Assembly: GCA_016188705.1 (NCBI GenBank)
Contig: JACPHH010000003.1
Location: 1-45,586 of the forward strand
Direction: 5' to 3'
Source: Candidatus Peregrinibacteria bacterium
GTDB taxonomy: Bacteria > Patescibacteriota > Gracilibacteria > UBA1369 > JACRIC01
DNA: 45,586 nucleotides
Of this stretch, positions 25,503 through 34,206 are shown piece by piece. The position numbers and the translations under genes are program-made. Under the pieces are notes generated by a model, which was given only the letters and a program-made list of their open reading frames with translations, did no database searches and was not told where the DNA came from. Positions within the stretch are counted from its first letter, which is position 1; each line of letters opens with the position of its first letter.

Positions 25503-26065
25503 AGTATAAAAATATTTTTATCATAGACAATTTCGATTCTTTCACTTTCAATCTTGCTGATTATTTTAAACAATTAAAATGCGCGGTACATGTTTATAGA
25601 AACAACATTGACCCTCATGTCATAGAAAAAATTGCTCCCGATCTCGTTGTTATCTCCCCAGGACCGTCCATGCCAAAAAATGCCGGAAATGTAATGAAAA
25701 TTATTGATAAATACCACGCTCAATTTCCTATTTTTGGAGTTTGTTTGGGTCACGAAGCTTTGATCGAGTACTTTGGAGGAACACTCAAATTCGTGGATCC
25801 TGTACACGGAAAATCTTCTAAAATTCACCATGATTCCAAAGGAATTTTTCGAAACGTAGCGCAGGATTTTGATGCGGGAAGATACCACTCCTTAGTTGCG
25901 GATAAAGTACCTGATTGCTTTGAAAAATCAGCGACTTCTTGTGGCTTTGTAATGGCGATTCGTCACAAAAATTTATCAATAAACGGAGTTCAATTTCATC
26001 CGGAATCGATTCTCACCATGAAAGGTGGCAACGGCTTTAAAATTATTAAAAACGTAATTTCATGA
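25499..26065 (+). CDS. trpG: Anthranilate synthase component II (glutamine amidotransferase)
   Basis: Releases ammonia from glutamine for TrpE. The class I amidotransferase triad is complete: C82 in FGVCLGHEAL, and H167 and E169 in QFHPES. The oxyanion region SPGPSMPKNAG is at 53-63. The 188-residue length is normal. It overlaps trpE (ATGA) and the next gene by four bases, so the trio is translationally coupled. Confidence 0.96.
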   Translation: MKYKNIFIIDNFDSFTFNLADYFKQLKCAVHVYRNNIDPHVIEKIAPDLVVISPGPSMPKNAGNVMKIIDKYHAQFPIFGVCLGHEALIEYFGGTLKFVDPVHGKSSKIHHDSKGIFRNVAQDFDAGRYHSLVADKVPDCFEKSATSCGFVMAIRHKNLSINGVQFHPESILTMKGGNGFKIIKNVIS

Positions 26066-28992
26066 AACTCATTACCTTTTTCAAAAAAAGTATTGCAGGA
26101 GAGCTTTCAGCGGAAAAACAGATAAAGTTTTTAAATGCTGACCTAAACATCACGCCAAAAGAATTGGCGGCCACGGTACAATTTTTGCAAAGTCAGATTC
26201 CTAAAAAACCGCGCCTTGAAAATGCCATGGATGTCTGCGGAACAGGAGGTTCAGGACTTTTAAGAATCAATACTTCAACCATTGCGGCATTTCTACTTTC
26301 CTCGCTTGGTGTTGGAGTTGCCAAGCACGGAAACAAAGCGGCAAGCGGCAGATTTGGAAGTTTTGATCTTCTTGAATCGCTAGGCATTGAATTTACAGAT
26401 AATGTCATTGAAATTGAAGAAAAATACAAAAAGGAAAATATAGCGTTTCTCTTTGCTCCGTTTTTTCATCCAGTCATGAAACATTTTGCGGAAACGCGCA
26501 AAAAAATAGGCAAACCAACTTTTTTTAATCTTCTTGGTCCTCTTTTAAATCCCGCTTTTCCGAAAAAACAAATAATAGGCACGGCTTTTAGAGATAAAAT
26601 GCTCTTGATCGCCGAAACGTGCCGATTGCTCGGTAAAGAAAAAGTTTATGTGGTGTGTGGTGAAGACGGTTTGGATGAAGTAACTTTAACAGGACGAACA
26701 TTTGTCACGGAATTTTCAGATGGCACGATGAGATCTTATACGATATCGCCAAAGGATTTTGGGGTCTCAAAAGCGACTTTTTCCGAAATACAAGGCGGGA
26801 ATGCTGAGTTTAACACTGAAATTGCCCGAAAAATTCTTGCAGGGACTTGTAAAACACGTCATCAAGATCTGGTTTTAATGAATGTCGCCCTTGCGTTAAA
26901 GTTAGCGGATAAAGTTAAAACTCTCAAAGAAGGCTATAAAATGGCAACGCGCGCCATAAATATCCCAAGTATTCTTCTAAAAATAGTTGAACAAAAAAGA
27001 CTGGACGTCGAAAGGAGAAAGCGTAAAAATCCGATTAAAAATGTACATCCGTCAACTCGAAATTTTACTGCCGCTATTCAGGGCAATGATCTTGCTCTTA
27101 TTGCCGAAATAAAAAAAGCATCACCAAGCGAAGGAATAATCAATAAAAAGCGATTCTCTCCAGCTCTGATAGCAAAAAAATATGAAAGATTCGGCGCGAA
27201 TGCCATTTCCGTACTGTGCGACAAAAAGTTTTTTCACGGAGACATAAAACATCTTAAAAATGTTGCTGAAAATACATCGAAAATTCCTCTTCTGTGTAAG
27301 GATTTTATCATTGATGAATACCAAATGTATGAAGCAAGGAAGAATGGCGCCGACGCGATTTTGTTGATTGCTTCAATATTAACCGAGGAGCAAATACGCC
27401 ATTTTTTAGAAGTAGCAAAGAGCATGAAAATGGCTGTGATCTGCGAGGTTCACAACTTTGAAGAACTCAAAAAAGTTCTAAAAACTCCTGCAAAAATCAT
27501 CGGAATTAATAATCGAGATTTACACACATTTAAAATAAATATTTCTACCACGTTAGAGCTTGTTAAACATGTTCCTCCGGATAAGTTGATTATTTCTGAA
27601 AGCGGTTTTTCTTCCAAAAAGGATGTGGCTAAAGTTCGCGGAAAAGTTGATGCGATTCTGGTCGGCGCGGCTTTAATGAAAGGCGTAGACATCAGCGAGT
27701 TCACACAAAGAACGGCGATTGATCACGATAAAATAATACATTTTCCGAGAATAAAAGAGGTCATTCGTGTGACTAAAAAATACATGCTGAATAAAACCGG
27801 ACATTTTGGGAAGTTTGGTGGCCGATACATTCCTGAACTTTTAATTCCGATAATGGAAGAACTTGAGACAGCTTTTTATCAGGTCATAAAAGACCAGGGA
27901 TTTAAGAATGAACTAAAAAATCTTTATCAGAACTATTCAGGAAGGCCAACGCCTCTTTATTTTTGTGAAAATCTTACAAATTACCTTGGAGGCGCTCAAA
28001 TCTTTTTAAAAAATGAAGGACTGAATCACACTGGCGCCCATAAAATCAATCATTGTTTGGGGCAAGCTTTACTTGCAAAGCGGCTTGGGAAAAAACGTTT
28101 AATCGCCGAAACCGGAGCCGGACAGCATGGCCTCGCGACAGCAACTGTGGCAGCAAAATTTGGTTTGGATTGCGCTGTTTACATGGGCGCCAAAGATTTT
28201 AAAAGACAACTGCCCAATGTTTTTTTTATGGAGAGGCTTGGGGCTAAAGTCGTTCCCGTAAAACACGGTGGACAAATACTCAGAGACGCAATCAATGCAG
28301 CGTTAAAAGATTTAATGGCAAATCCTAAAGACACTCACTACTTGCTTGGAACTGTTTGCGGGCCACATCCTTATCCCGCTATGAATACTTATTTTCAAAG
28401 CATTGTTGGCCAAGAGGTTAAAAACCAGCTTTTTTCTCAAACCGGCAAAACGCCAGATTATTTAGTGGCATGCGTTGGAGGTGGAAGCAATGCCATGGGG
28501 CTTTTTTACGAATTTTTGAATGACAAAAATGTAAAAATGATTGGAGTGGAAGCCGGAGGAAAAAGAATTTCAGAAGACGATAAAAAGTGTCAGCATGCCG
28601 CAAGATTTCAAACAGGAAAAGTTGGTGTCGCGGAAGGATTCAAGTCATATTTTTTGCAAAATCAAGATGGGCAAATTAAAGAAACACATAGTATTTCCGC
28701 TGGACTTGATTATTCCGGTGTCGGCCCTCAAATCGCGTATTTAAAAGATATTGGACGGATTCAAATGAGTTATTCTTTTGATCGAGATGTTTTGCGGGCT
28801 TATGAATTACTTGCACGGCAGGAAGGAATTTTTGCGGCGCTCGAATCTTGTCATGCCCTTGCCGAGGTAATTAAATTGGCGCCAAAATTAAAGAAAGATA
28901 AAATTATTATTTTTAACTGTTCGGGTCGTGGAGATAAGGATCTTTTCATAGTCAGCAAAAAATTTAACTTTCAGCTACCGGAGCCGAAGTAA
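26062..28992 (+). CDS. trpDCB: TrpD-TrpC-TrpB triple fusion (anthranilate phosphoribosyltransferase, indole-glycerol-phosphate synthase, tryptophan synthase beta)
   Basis: One uninterrupted 976-codon frame. Residues 1-300 are TrpD, with the phosphoribosyl-pyrophosphate loop CGTGGSG (59-65) and KHGNKAASGRFGS (88-100). Residues 303-548 are TrpC, with IAEIKKASPSEG (347-358), the catalytic-type Lys in LCKDF (411-415), E462, NNRDL (483-487) and SESGF (512-516). A linker follows at about 550-572. Residues 575-976 are TrpB, with the PLP lysine K661 in HTGAHKIN, ETGAGQHG (683-690) and the phosphate-binding GGGSNA (806-811). All three domains look intact. The normal trpF between trpC and trpB is absent. 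The nearest internal start for a separate TrpB is an in-frame ATG at residue 575. Substrate hand-over between the domains is inference. Confidence 0.96.
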   Translation: MKLITFFKKSIAGELSAEKQIKFLNADLNITPKELAATVQFLQSQIPKKPRLENAMDVCGTGGSGLLRINTSTIAAFLLSSLGVGVAKHGNKAASGRFGSFDLLESLGIEFTDNVIEIEEKYKKENIAFLFAPFFHPVMKHFAETRKKIGKPTFFNLLGPLLNPAFPKKQIIGTAFRDKMLLIAETCRLLGKEKVYVVCGEDGLDEVTLTGRTFVTEFSDGTMRSYTISPKDFGVSKATFSEIQGGNAEFNTEIARKILAGTCKTRHQDLVLMNVALALKLADKVKTLKEGYKMATRAINIPSILLKIVEQKRLDVERRKRKNPIKNVHPSTRNFTAAIQGNDLALIAEIKKASPSEGIINKKRFSPALIAKKYERFGANAISVLCDKKFFHGDIKHLKNVAENTSKIPLLCKDFIIDEYQMYEARKNGADAILLIASILTEEQIRHFLEVAKSMKMAVICEVHNFEELKKVLKTPAKIIGINNRDLHTFKINISTTLELVKHVPPDKLIISESGFSSKKDVAKVRGKVDAILVGAALMKGVDISEFTQRTAIDHDKIIHFPRIKEVIRVTKKYMLNKTGHFGKFGGRYIPELLIPIMEELETAFYQVIKDQGFKNELKNLYQNYSGRPTPLYFCENLTNYLGGAQIFLKNEGLNHTGAHKINHCLGQALLAKRLGKKRLIAETGAGQHGLATATVAAKFGLDCAVYMGAKDFKRQLPNVFFMERLGAKVVPVKHGGQILRDAINAALKDLMANPKDTHYLLGTVCGPHPYPAMNTYFQSIVGQEVKNQLFSQTGKTPDYLVACVGGGSNAMGLFYEFLNDKNVKMIGVEAGGKRISEDDKKCQHAARFQTGKVGVAEGFKSYFLQNQDGQIKETHSISAGLDYSGVGPQIAYLKDIGRIQMSYSFDRDVLRAYELLARQEGIFAALESCHALAEVIKLAPKLKKDKIIIFNCSGRGDKDLFIVSKKFNFQLPEPK

Positions 28993-29017
28993 TCCCGTAG
29001 CTATAATAATAAAAAAT

Positions 29018-29791
29018 ATGAAAAATAATTTAATGACACATGTCGTCGCGGGTTATCCCAGTATGAAAAATTGTGAGGAAATTGTTATGGCAATGGCTAA
29101 AATGGGAGTCGCTTTTATTGAAATTCAAATACCTTTTTCTGATCCGATTGCTGACGGGCCAACAATTATGCATGCAAACGAACAAGCTCTTTTAAACGGG
29201 GTAACAACAGAGGACTGCTTCAAGCTCATTAAAAGACTAAAAAAGGAGATCGATACCCCTATTCTTATAATGACATATTTCAACATTCCTTTTCGTTATG
29301 GATTAGAAAAGTTTTGTATGAAAGCTCAAGAATGTCAGGTTTATGGCTTAATTATTCCGGACATCCCGATTGATGAAGAAAAATATGAAAATTATCTTGG
29401 CAATTGCAAAAAATATGGATTGCATGCGATACAGATCATTTCTCTTATAACGCCAGAAAAAAGATTAAAAAGAATTTCTAAGGTTGCAAGTGGTTTTGTG
29501 TATTGCGTATCAACATTTGGAACAACTGGAGAACGGGAGCAACTGAATCCTGATCTAGGTTCTTACATTAAAAAGGTTAAAAAATATATCAAAACGCCTT
29601 TAGCTTTGGGGTTTGGCATTTCCAGCAAAGATCAAGTATCAATGGCTCTCAAATATGCAGATATTGCAGTCGTTGGGAGTAAAATCATCAACATTCTAAA
29701 CTCATCCAAAAAAGATACAATAAACGAGCTAAAAATTTTCTTAAAGAATTTGATATTTTGTTGCACTTCATTTTTGATTATACTCGTTTAA
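29018..29791 (+). CDS. trpA: Tryptophan synthase alpha subunit
   Basis: Cleaves indole-3-glycerol phosphate and passes indole to TrpB. Catalytic acids E35 and D46 sit in FIEIQIPFSDPIADGP, with the same 11-residue spacing as E49/D60 of E. coli. The phosphate-binding FGTTGER and LGFGISS are also present. At 257 residues it is about 10-14 short at the N-terminus. The C-terminus ends in an unusual hydrophobic FCCTSFLIILV, whose last codons overlap the convergent argH by 14 bp. The gene follows the fusion after 25 bp. Its partner TrpB is the third domain of that fusion. Confidence 0.95.
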   Translation: MKNNLMTHVVAGYPSMKNCEEIVMAMAKMGVAFIEIQIPFSDPIADGPTIMHANEQALLNGVTTEDCFKLIKRLKKEIDTPILIMTYFNIPFRYGLEKFCMKAQECQVYGLIIPDIPIDEEKYENYLGNCKKYGLHAIQIISLITPEKRLKRISKVASGFVYCVSTFGTTGEREQLNPDLGSYIKKVKKYIKTPLALGFGISSKDQVSMALKYADIAVVGSKIINILNSSKKDTINELKIFLKNLIFCCTSFLIILV

Positions 29792-31067
29792 TTAAATTTT
29801 TATAGTATTGCAAATTTAAATTCCCTGGCGCGCCAAGATGCTTTTTCGATTTAAGATTTTCTATCACGTTTGGAGGTTTAATTTTATTCAAAACATTGGC
29901 AGTTTTTTTATAAGCATCTCGAAATGGAATCCCTTCCTGCGCTAATCTATTTACTTGATCGGTTGCAAAAATTTCAGGATGCATTGCGTGTTCTAACTTT
30001 TCTAGGTTCGGAATGATATTAGAAAAAAGCAATTTAATAATGGATAAACTTTCTAAAACTATAAGAAAAGCTTCTAATAAGGGCTTTTTTGTTATTTTCA
30101 AATCCTTATTGTATCCAGAAAGCAGGTTTAAACTGACGCTCTGAATCTGCGTTTGGCATGACATTACCACGTGAACATTTGCCCTCAACACTTCCATGAT
30201 GTCGAGATTCTGCTTTTGAGGCATGATACTGGAACCCGTGGCGAGACTTTTATTCACATTAAAAAAAGAAAATTCCGTGCTGGTAAACCACACCATGTCA
30301 TTGGCAATTTTTCCCAATGTCATCATGACTTGAAAAAGAGCGCTGACAACAAAGCTTTCAATTTTTCCTCTGCTGTTTTGGCAGTAAAGCGTATTAAGTT
30401 GAAGCTTTTTGAATCCTAATTTTTTCGTCGTATATTCTCTATCAATAGGTAAGCTTGTGCCAAAACCCGCAGCGGATCCAAGTGGATTTTGGTCATTTAA
30501 TTCGTAGGCCGCCTCCAAGAGCTTAACATCGTCTAAAAGCGATTCCACGAATGCGCCAGCCCACTGCCCAACGCTTGACGGCATGGCTTGTTGGGTGTGA
30601 GTGTAGCCAGGCATAGGCACAAATTCGTGCTGCTGTGCAAAATTCAGAATAGTTTTTGCAGTTTCTAAAACCTGCTTCTGAACTTCTTGAAGTTTTTCTT
30701 TAGAGTAAAGTCTCAATGCCGTAAGCACTTGATCGTTTCTCGATCTGCCCATATGTATTTTTTTTCCAATGTCACCAATTTTTTCAACGAGATAATTTTC
30801 AATCGCCGTGTGACAATCTTCATCTTCCTGCTTAAGAGCAAATTGCCCTTTTTTATCGAGTAAAAAAATTTCTTTTAATGTTCTTACTAGCGCGAAAGCT
30901 TCTTTTTTTGAAATCAGCCCTACATGTGCAAGCATTTTCGCATGAGCTATTGAAGCTAGGATGTCGTATTTGAGTAAAAGCTTATCTTGCGCGCAGTCTT
31001 TGCTGATAATATATTTTGTAACGAGTGGATGAGTTTTAGTTCCTGATTTTTGCCAAAGTTTAGCCAT
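29778..31067 (-). CDS. argH: Argininosuccinate lyase
   Basis: Splits argininosuccinate into arginine and fumarate; last gene of the arg operon. The 429-residue product has the fumarase/aspartase superfamily signature GSSIMPQKQN near residue 280 (the usual Lys after Gln-Lys is Gln). It also has MGRSRNDQV (about 107-115), GYTHTQQAMP (with the general acid/base His) and NPLGSAAGFGTS. The start ATG follows the deacylase gene by 38 bp, containing a dispersed repeat. Stop overlaps trpA. Confidence 0.95.
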   Translation of the reverse strand: MAKLWQKSGTKTHPLVTKYIISKDCAQDKLLLKYDILASIAHAKMLAHVGLISKKEAFALVRTLKEIFLLDKKGQFALKQEDEDCHTAIENYLVEKIGDIGKKIHMGRSRNDQVLTALRLYSKEKLQEVQKQVLETAKTILNFAQQHEFVPMPGYTHTQQAMPSSVGQWAGAFVESLLDDVKLLEAAYELNDQNPLGSAAGFGTSLPIDREYTTKKLGFKKLQLNTLYCQNSRGKIESFVVSALFQVMMTLGKIANDMVWFTSTEFSFFNVNKSLATGSSIMPQKQNLDIMEVLRANVHVVMSCQTQIQSVSLNLLSGYNKDLKITKKPLLEAFLIVLESLSIIKLLFSNIIPNLEKLEHAMHPEIFATDQVNRLAQEGIPFRDAYKKTANVLNKIKPPNVIENLKSKKHLGAPGNLNLQYYKNLIKRV

Positions 31068-31080
31068 ATAAAAATATTTA

Positions 31081-31118
31081 AAATTTTGTTACGAAGTTAC
31101 GTTTTTCAGTAGTTCCCT
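31081..31118 (-). repeat. GGAACCTCTGAAAAACGT-family repeat at the deacylase stop
   Basis: In minus orientation: GGGAACTACTGAAAAACGT, then AACTTCGTAACAAAATTT. It matches the short form at 17403-17442 closely. The TGA stop of the deacylase gene (31106-31108) is the TGA of CTGAAAAACG. Confidence 0.8.
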
Positions 31119-32002
31119 AAATAACATGCGGGTGTTCCCGGAATAATTTTTCTCTTCGGAAAAATAACAAACGAGACTTTTGTCGCTCTGTAAATCTTTC
31201 CTTGGTCCTCAGCGATTATTTCGCCTTTTTTAACGATATCAAAATTCGAAAAATCTTTTTTAAAATGAAAATGAAGACTTTGCGGAATCACATAATCATT
31301 TATTTCCACTTTTTTAGGAATTTTTTGAGATTTTTTTGAATTGGCAAAGGATGATTGTAAACTGCCGACTGCCTCGAGAAATTTATACGTTTTTGTCATG
31401 GCTTCAGAAAAAATAATCTGCCCTTCCAGCCACCCGGCCTCATAGGTAAAGCCTAAACCTCCATGCTGATCCACATAATTATCAGTGGACGAAGCGAGCT
31501 CGGAAATTCGGCAGTGAGTCGCGGGAAAAACCACATATTCTGTTTCAAATACATACGCGAACTTGAGATGCGCTTTCGTTTTTTCGCAGTAAACGAAAGG
31601 CACCGATGGCTTCATCGTGGCATGAATATCCAAAAGATAATCAGCTTTTTCTAAAAAAGGCGCGATTTCGATAGCTCTTTTTTCTTCAATGTTAAGAGTA
31701 CTCACTGCTTTTTTCTTTAAAATTTCGATCTGCGCGCCAAAAAGTCTATTGAGATCAGAGTGAATACATCGCTGATGCTGAGCGTATGCCACCGGATTAC
31801 CAATGATCAAAACGAGTTCTCCATAAAGATTTTCAGGTTGTATCTCGTGCCACAAACTCTCGACCACGGCTTTTCCAAGCCTTTCGTTGCCATGAACAGC
31901 TCCCATGATAACAACGCATGGACCATTTTTTTTACCTTGAACGCATTTAATATTTGATGGAAGTGTTTTCAGCCGAATTTTGCAATGTGCGGTAGTAAGC
32001 AT
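31106..32002 (-). CDS. AstE/AspA-type zinc deacylase, likely N-acyl-citrulline (or -ornithine) deacylase
   Basis: M14-fold metallohydrolase of the succinylglutamate desuccinylase/aspartoacylase family, 298 residues. Zinc ligands H37 and E40 (GAVHGNE) and H127 (LLDIHAT), the substrate-binding NR pair (85-86, DLNRLFG) and the catalytic Glu E188 (TYEAGW) are all visible. Members remove N-acyl groups from amino acids. Lying between argB and argH in an operon with no argE or argJ, it is the natural candidate for removing the acyl group. Because the carbamoyltransferase is of the acyl-ornithine type, N-acyl-citrulline is the more likely substrate. Acetyl versus succinyl cannot be told from sequence. 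Confidence 0.85.
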   Translation of the reverse strand: MLTTAHCKIRLKTLPSNIKCVQGKKNGPCVVIMGAVHGNERLGKAVVESLWHEIQPENLYGELVLIIGNPVAYAQHQRCIHSDLNRLFGAQIEILKKKAVSTLNIEEKRAIEIAPFLEKADYLLDIHATMKPSVPFVYCEKTKAHLKFAYVFETEYVVFPATHCRISELASSTDNYVDQHGGLGFTYEAGWLEGQIIFSEAMTKTYKFLEAVGSLQSSFANSKKSQKIPKKVEINDYVIPQSLHFHFKKDFSNFDIVKKGEIIAEDQGKIYRATKVSFVIFPKRKIIPGTPACYLGNY

Positions 32003-32007
32003 ATGTA

Positions 32008-32865
32008 TCAGAGTTTTTTTAAATAAAATTGTTTTTCTTTTTCTGAAGTGATCATTGTTCCGATTCCTTTTTTGGTCAGTACTTCGACGAGTAAGCTGTG
32101 CTTCGAAAGACCGTTTACAATGTGAACTCTCTTTACTCCGCCCTGAAGCGCGGCAATAGCATTATTGAGTTTTACCGCCATTCCATCTTTGGCGATCGAA
32201 TGTGAAATCATTTCAAAAGCTTGTTCTGCCGTTATAACGCTCAGCAATTTTTTGCCGTGATAGACTCCTCGAGCGCTGGTAAATATAATCAATTTTTCCG
32301 TTTTGAGCGTGATCGCTATTTCCGCGGCGATTGTATCGGCGTTGATATTGAGAATTATTCCATCGTTGTCGCTCGCGAGCGGAGAAACAACGGGAATATA
32401 CCCTTTCGCCAAAACATCAAACAAGACTTGAGGATTCACTGCGTCAACGTCGCCAACATATCCGAAATCAAATTCTTTTGTGTCTCGAATATGAACTTCA
32501 AGAAAATTGCCATCCAAACCGCTTATCCTTATCCCTTTCATATTGAGCTTTTTCATCAAGCTTAAAATTTCTACATTAAGACTTCCTCCATACAGCATTT
32601 TCGCGATTTCAAGATCCTGCTGGCTGGTTACTCGTCTGCCGTTTATTTTCACCGGCGTATGGCCGATTTGAGCAGCCAATAGATCAGCCTGTTTCCCTCC
32701 GCCATGAACTAAAATAATTTTAATGCCAGCTTCGGTGAGCTTTTTTATATCTTTCAAAATAGATTCAAGCGCGTTTTTTTCCGCCACAACTTCTCCACCG
32801 ATTTTTAAAACAAAAATTTTATTTTGAAATTTCGCCAGATAGTGTTTTTTCTTTGAATAAGACAT
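32008..32865 (-). CDS. argB: N-acetylglutamate kinase (acyl-glutamate kinase)
   Basis: Phosphorylates N-acyl-glutamate, second step of arginine synthesis. Start placed at the ATG at 32865 (285 residues, MSYSKKK). A longer frame from 32940 would begin inside the repeat element and adds a repeat-derived 25 residues. Amino-acid-kinase motifs are KIGGEVV, the glycine loop HGGGKQ, GGSLNVEI, and the nucleotide-binding region from IIFTSARGVY. It lacks the long N-terminal helix of the arginine-inhibited hexameric type, so it may be less feedback-sensitive. Five bases separate it from the deacylase gene. Confidence 0.94.
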   Translation of the reverse strand: MSYSKKKHYLAKFQNKIFVLKIGGEVVAEKNALESILKDIKKLTEAGIKIILVHGGGKQADLLAAQIGHTPVKINGRRVTSQQDLEIAKMLYGGSLNVEILSLMKKLNMKGIRISGLDGNFLEVHIRDTKEFDFGYVGDVDAVNPQVLFDVLAKGYIPVVSPLASDNDGIILNINADTIAAEIAITLKTEKLIIFTSARGVYHGKKLLSVITAEQAFEMISHSIAKDGMAVKLNNAIAALQGGVKRVHIVNGLSKHSLLVEVLTKKGIGTMITSEKEKQFYLKKL

Positions 32866-32877
32866 GCAATTATAATT

Positions 32878-33044
32878 AAGGAACCTCTGAAAAACGTGCT
32901 TACTACTGCAATTTGCAAACTTTGGCTGCAAATTTTTCACCGCTCCTTGAGCGTATCTTATCTGATACGCCTTCGTCGCGGTTCAAAATTTTCGCACAAA
33001 GTTTGCAAATTTCGTGACGAAACCACGTTTTTCAGAGGTTCCTT
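32878..33044. mobile_element. 167-bp MITE-like palindromic element between argD and argB
   Basis: Perfect 21-bp terminal inverted repeats (32878-32898, beginning AAGGAACCTCTG, and 33024-33044) bound the element. An inner perfect 14-bp pair follows, ATTTGCAAACTTTG (32911-32924) and CAAAGTTTGCAAAT (32997-33010), and a third imperfect pair around AATTTTTCACCGC. The apex hairpin is GCGTATC-GATACGC (32951-32970). The whole can fold into one long stem. It is non-autonomous, and no target-site duplication is obvious. It provides the stop and last ~19 codons of argD. Confidence 0.8.
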
Positions 33045-34197
33045 GAGTAAGTACTTGAAAAAATAATTTCACGAAAAGATCGATTTCGTTTTTGCTTACT
33101 GTGAGCGGAGGCATAATTCGGAAAACTTTTTTATTATAAGAAGTTCCCAAAATAAAGCCGTTTTCAAGGCAAAGTTCTACAAAATGCGGCATCGGTTTCG
33201 TGAATTCGATTCCAAGAAGTAACCCTTGGCCTTTCACGCAGGCAATGAGCGGATGCGCCGTAAGTTTTTTTCGAATATATGCTTCTTTATTTTTAACGTT
33301 GGCTAAAAAGCCTGGTTGTAAAATTGTTTTTATTGTTGCTAAACCCGCCGCGCATACCGCGGGTCCTCCTCCAAAAGTCGTCGCATGATCGCCAATTTTA
33401 ATTTTCGCGCTGATTCTTTTTTTTACGATCACGGCGGCAAGCGGTAATCCACACGCGATTCCTTTGGCGCTGGTAATGATGTGCGGAAAAACACCCACAT
33501 TTCGCGCGAACCAAAAAGTTCCCGTTCTACCAAGTCCTGTTTGCACTTCATCAAAAATAAGCAGGATGTTTTTTTCTTTGCAGAACTGAGCCAAAGCCTT
33601 ATAAAATTCCGGTTTTGCCATGTTCATGCCACCGATACTTTGAATTGGCTCGCATATAACCGCCGCGGTGTCAGGTTTCCAAGCCGATTTGACGCTATTC
33701 ATGTCTCCCAACTCCGCAAATGAAGTGAAGTCATCGATATTTGGAACGCATTGATGGTATGAATTAATCCCTGTAACGCCAAGAGCAGTTATACCTCTTC
33801 CATGAAATGAATTTTTAAATGAAATAATATGTTTTTTTCCTGTATGTTTTCGCGCGATTTTAAGCGCTGTTTCATTGGCTTCCGATCCGGAGTTTGTAAA
33901 ATACACTTGGTATTTTTTTGGTTTTAAAGTAAGAGCAACCTGCTCGGCGAGTAAGATCGCGGGCGCCGTGTTAAAAATATTTGAATAGAAAATGAGTTTT
34001 TTGGCTTGCTGACACAGAGCATTGAGTGTCTCTTTTGGGTTATGTCCGAGTAAACACACCGCGTGTCCTCCATAAAAATCGAGATATTTTTTACCATTAT
34101 TATCCCAAACAAAACTTCCTTTTCCTTGTGTCAATTGGATAGGATATTTCACATAGGTGTTTATGAGATAGTGATGGGCTTTTTCAAAGAGTTTCAT
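32983..34197 (-). CDS. argD: Acetylornithine (N-acyl-ornithine) aminotransferase
   Basis: PLP enzyme that makes N-acyl-ornithine from the semialdehyde; 404 residues. Fold-type I class III features are NSGSEANETALK (102-113), FHGR (131-134), D216 in FDEVQTG and the PLP lysine K245 in SAKGIACG. The C-terminus is odd: residues from about 386 (GTSEKRGFVTKFANFVRKF) are encoded by the MITE-like element, so the native end was probably near residue 385. The gene is otherwise intact, and its end lies 118 bp from argB. Confidence 0.94.
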   Translation of the reverse strand: MKLFEKAHHYLINTYVKYPIQLTQGKGSFVWDNNGKKYLDFYGGHAVCLLGHNPKETLNALCQQAKKLIFYSNIFNTAPAILLAEQVALTLKPKKYQVYFTNSGSEANETALKIARKHTGKKHIISFKNSFHGRGITALGVTGINSYHQCVPNIDDFTSFAELGDMNSVKSAWKPDTAAVICEPIQSIGGMNMAKPEFYKALAQFCKEKNILLIFDEVQTGLGRTGTFWFARNVGVFPHIITSAKGIACGLPLAAVIVKKRISAKIKIGDHATTFGGGPAVCAAGLATIKTILQPGFLANVKNKEAYIRKKLTAHPLIACVKGQGLLLGIEFTKPMPHFVELCLENGFILGTSYNKKVFRIMPPLTVSKNEIDLFVKLFFQVLTQGTSEKRGFVTKFANFVRKF

Positions 34198-34206
34198 ATA
34201 ATTGTA

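Noticed and set aside
32866-32940. Longer argB from 32940
   Set aside because: The added residues are encoded by the repeat element; the ATG at 32865 fits the family start.
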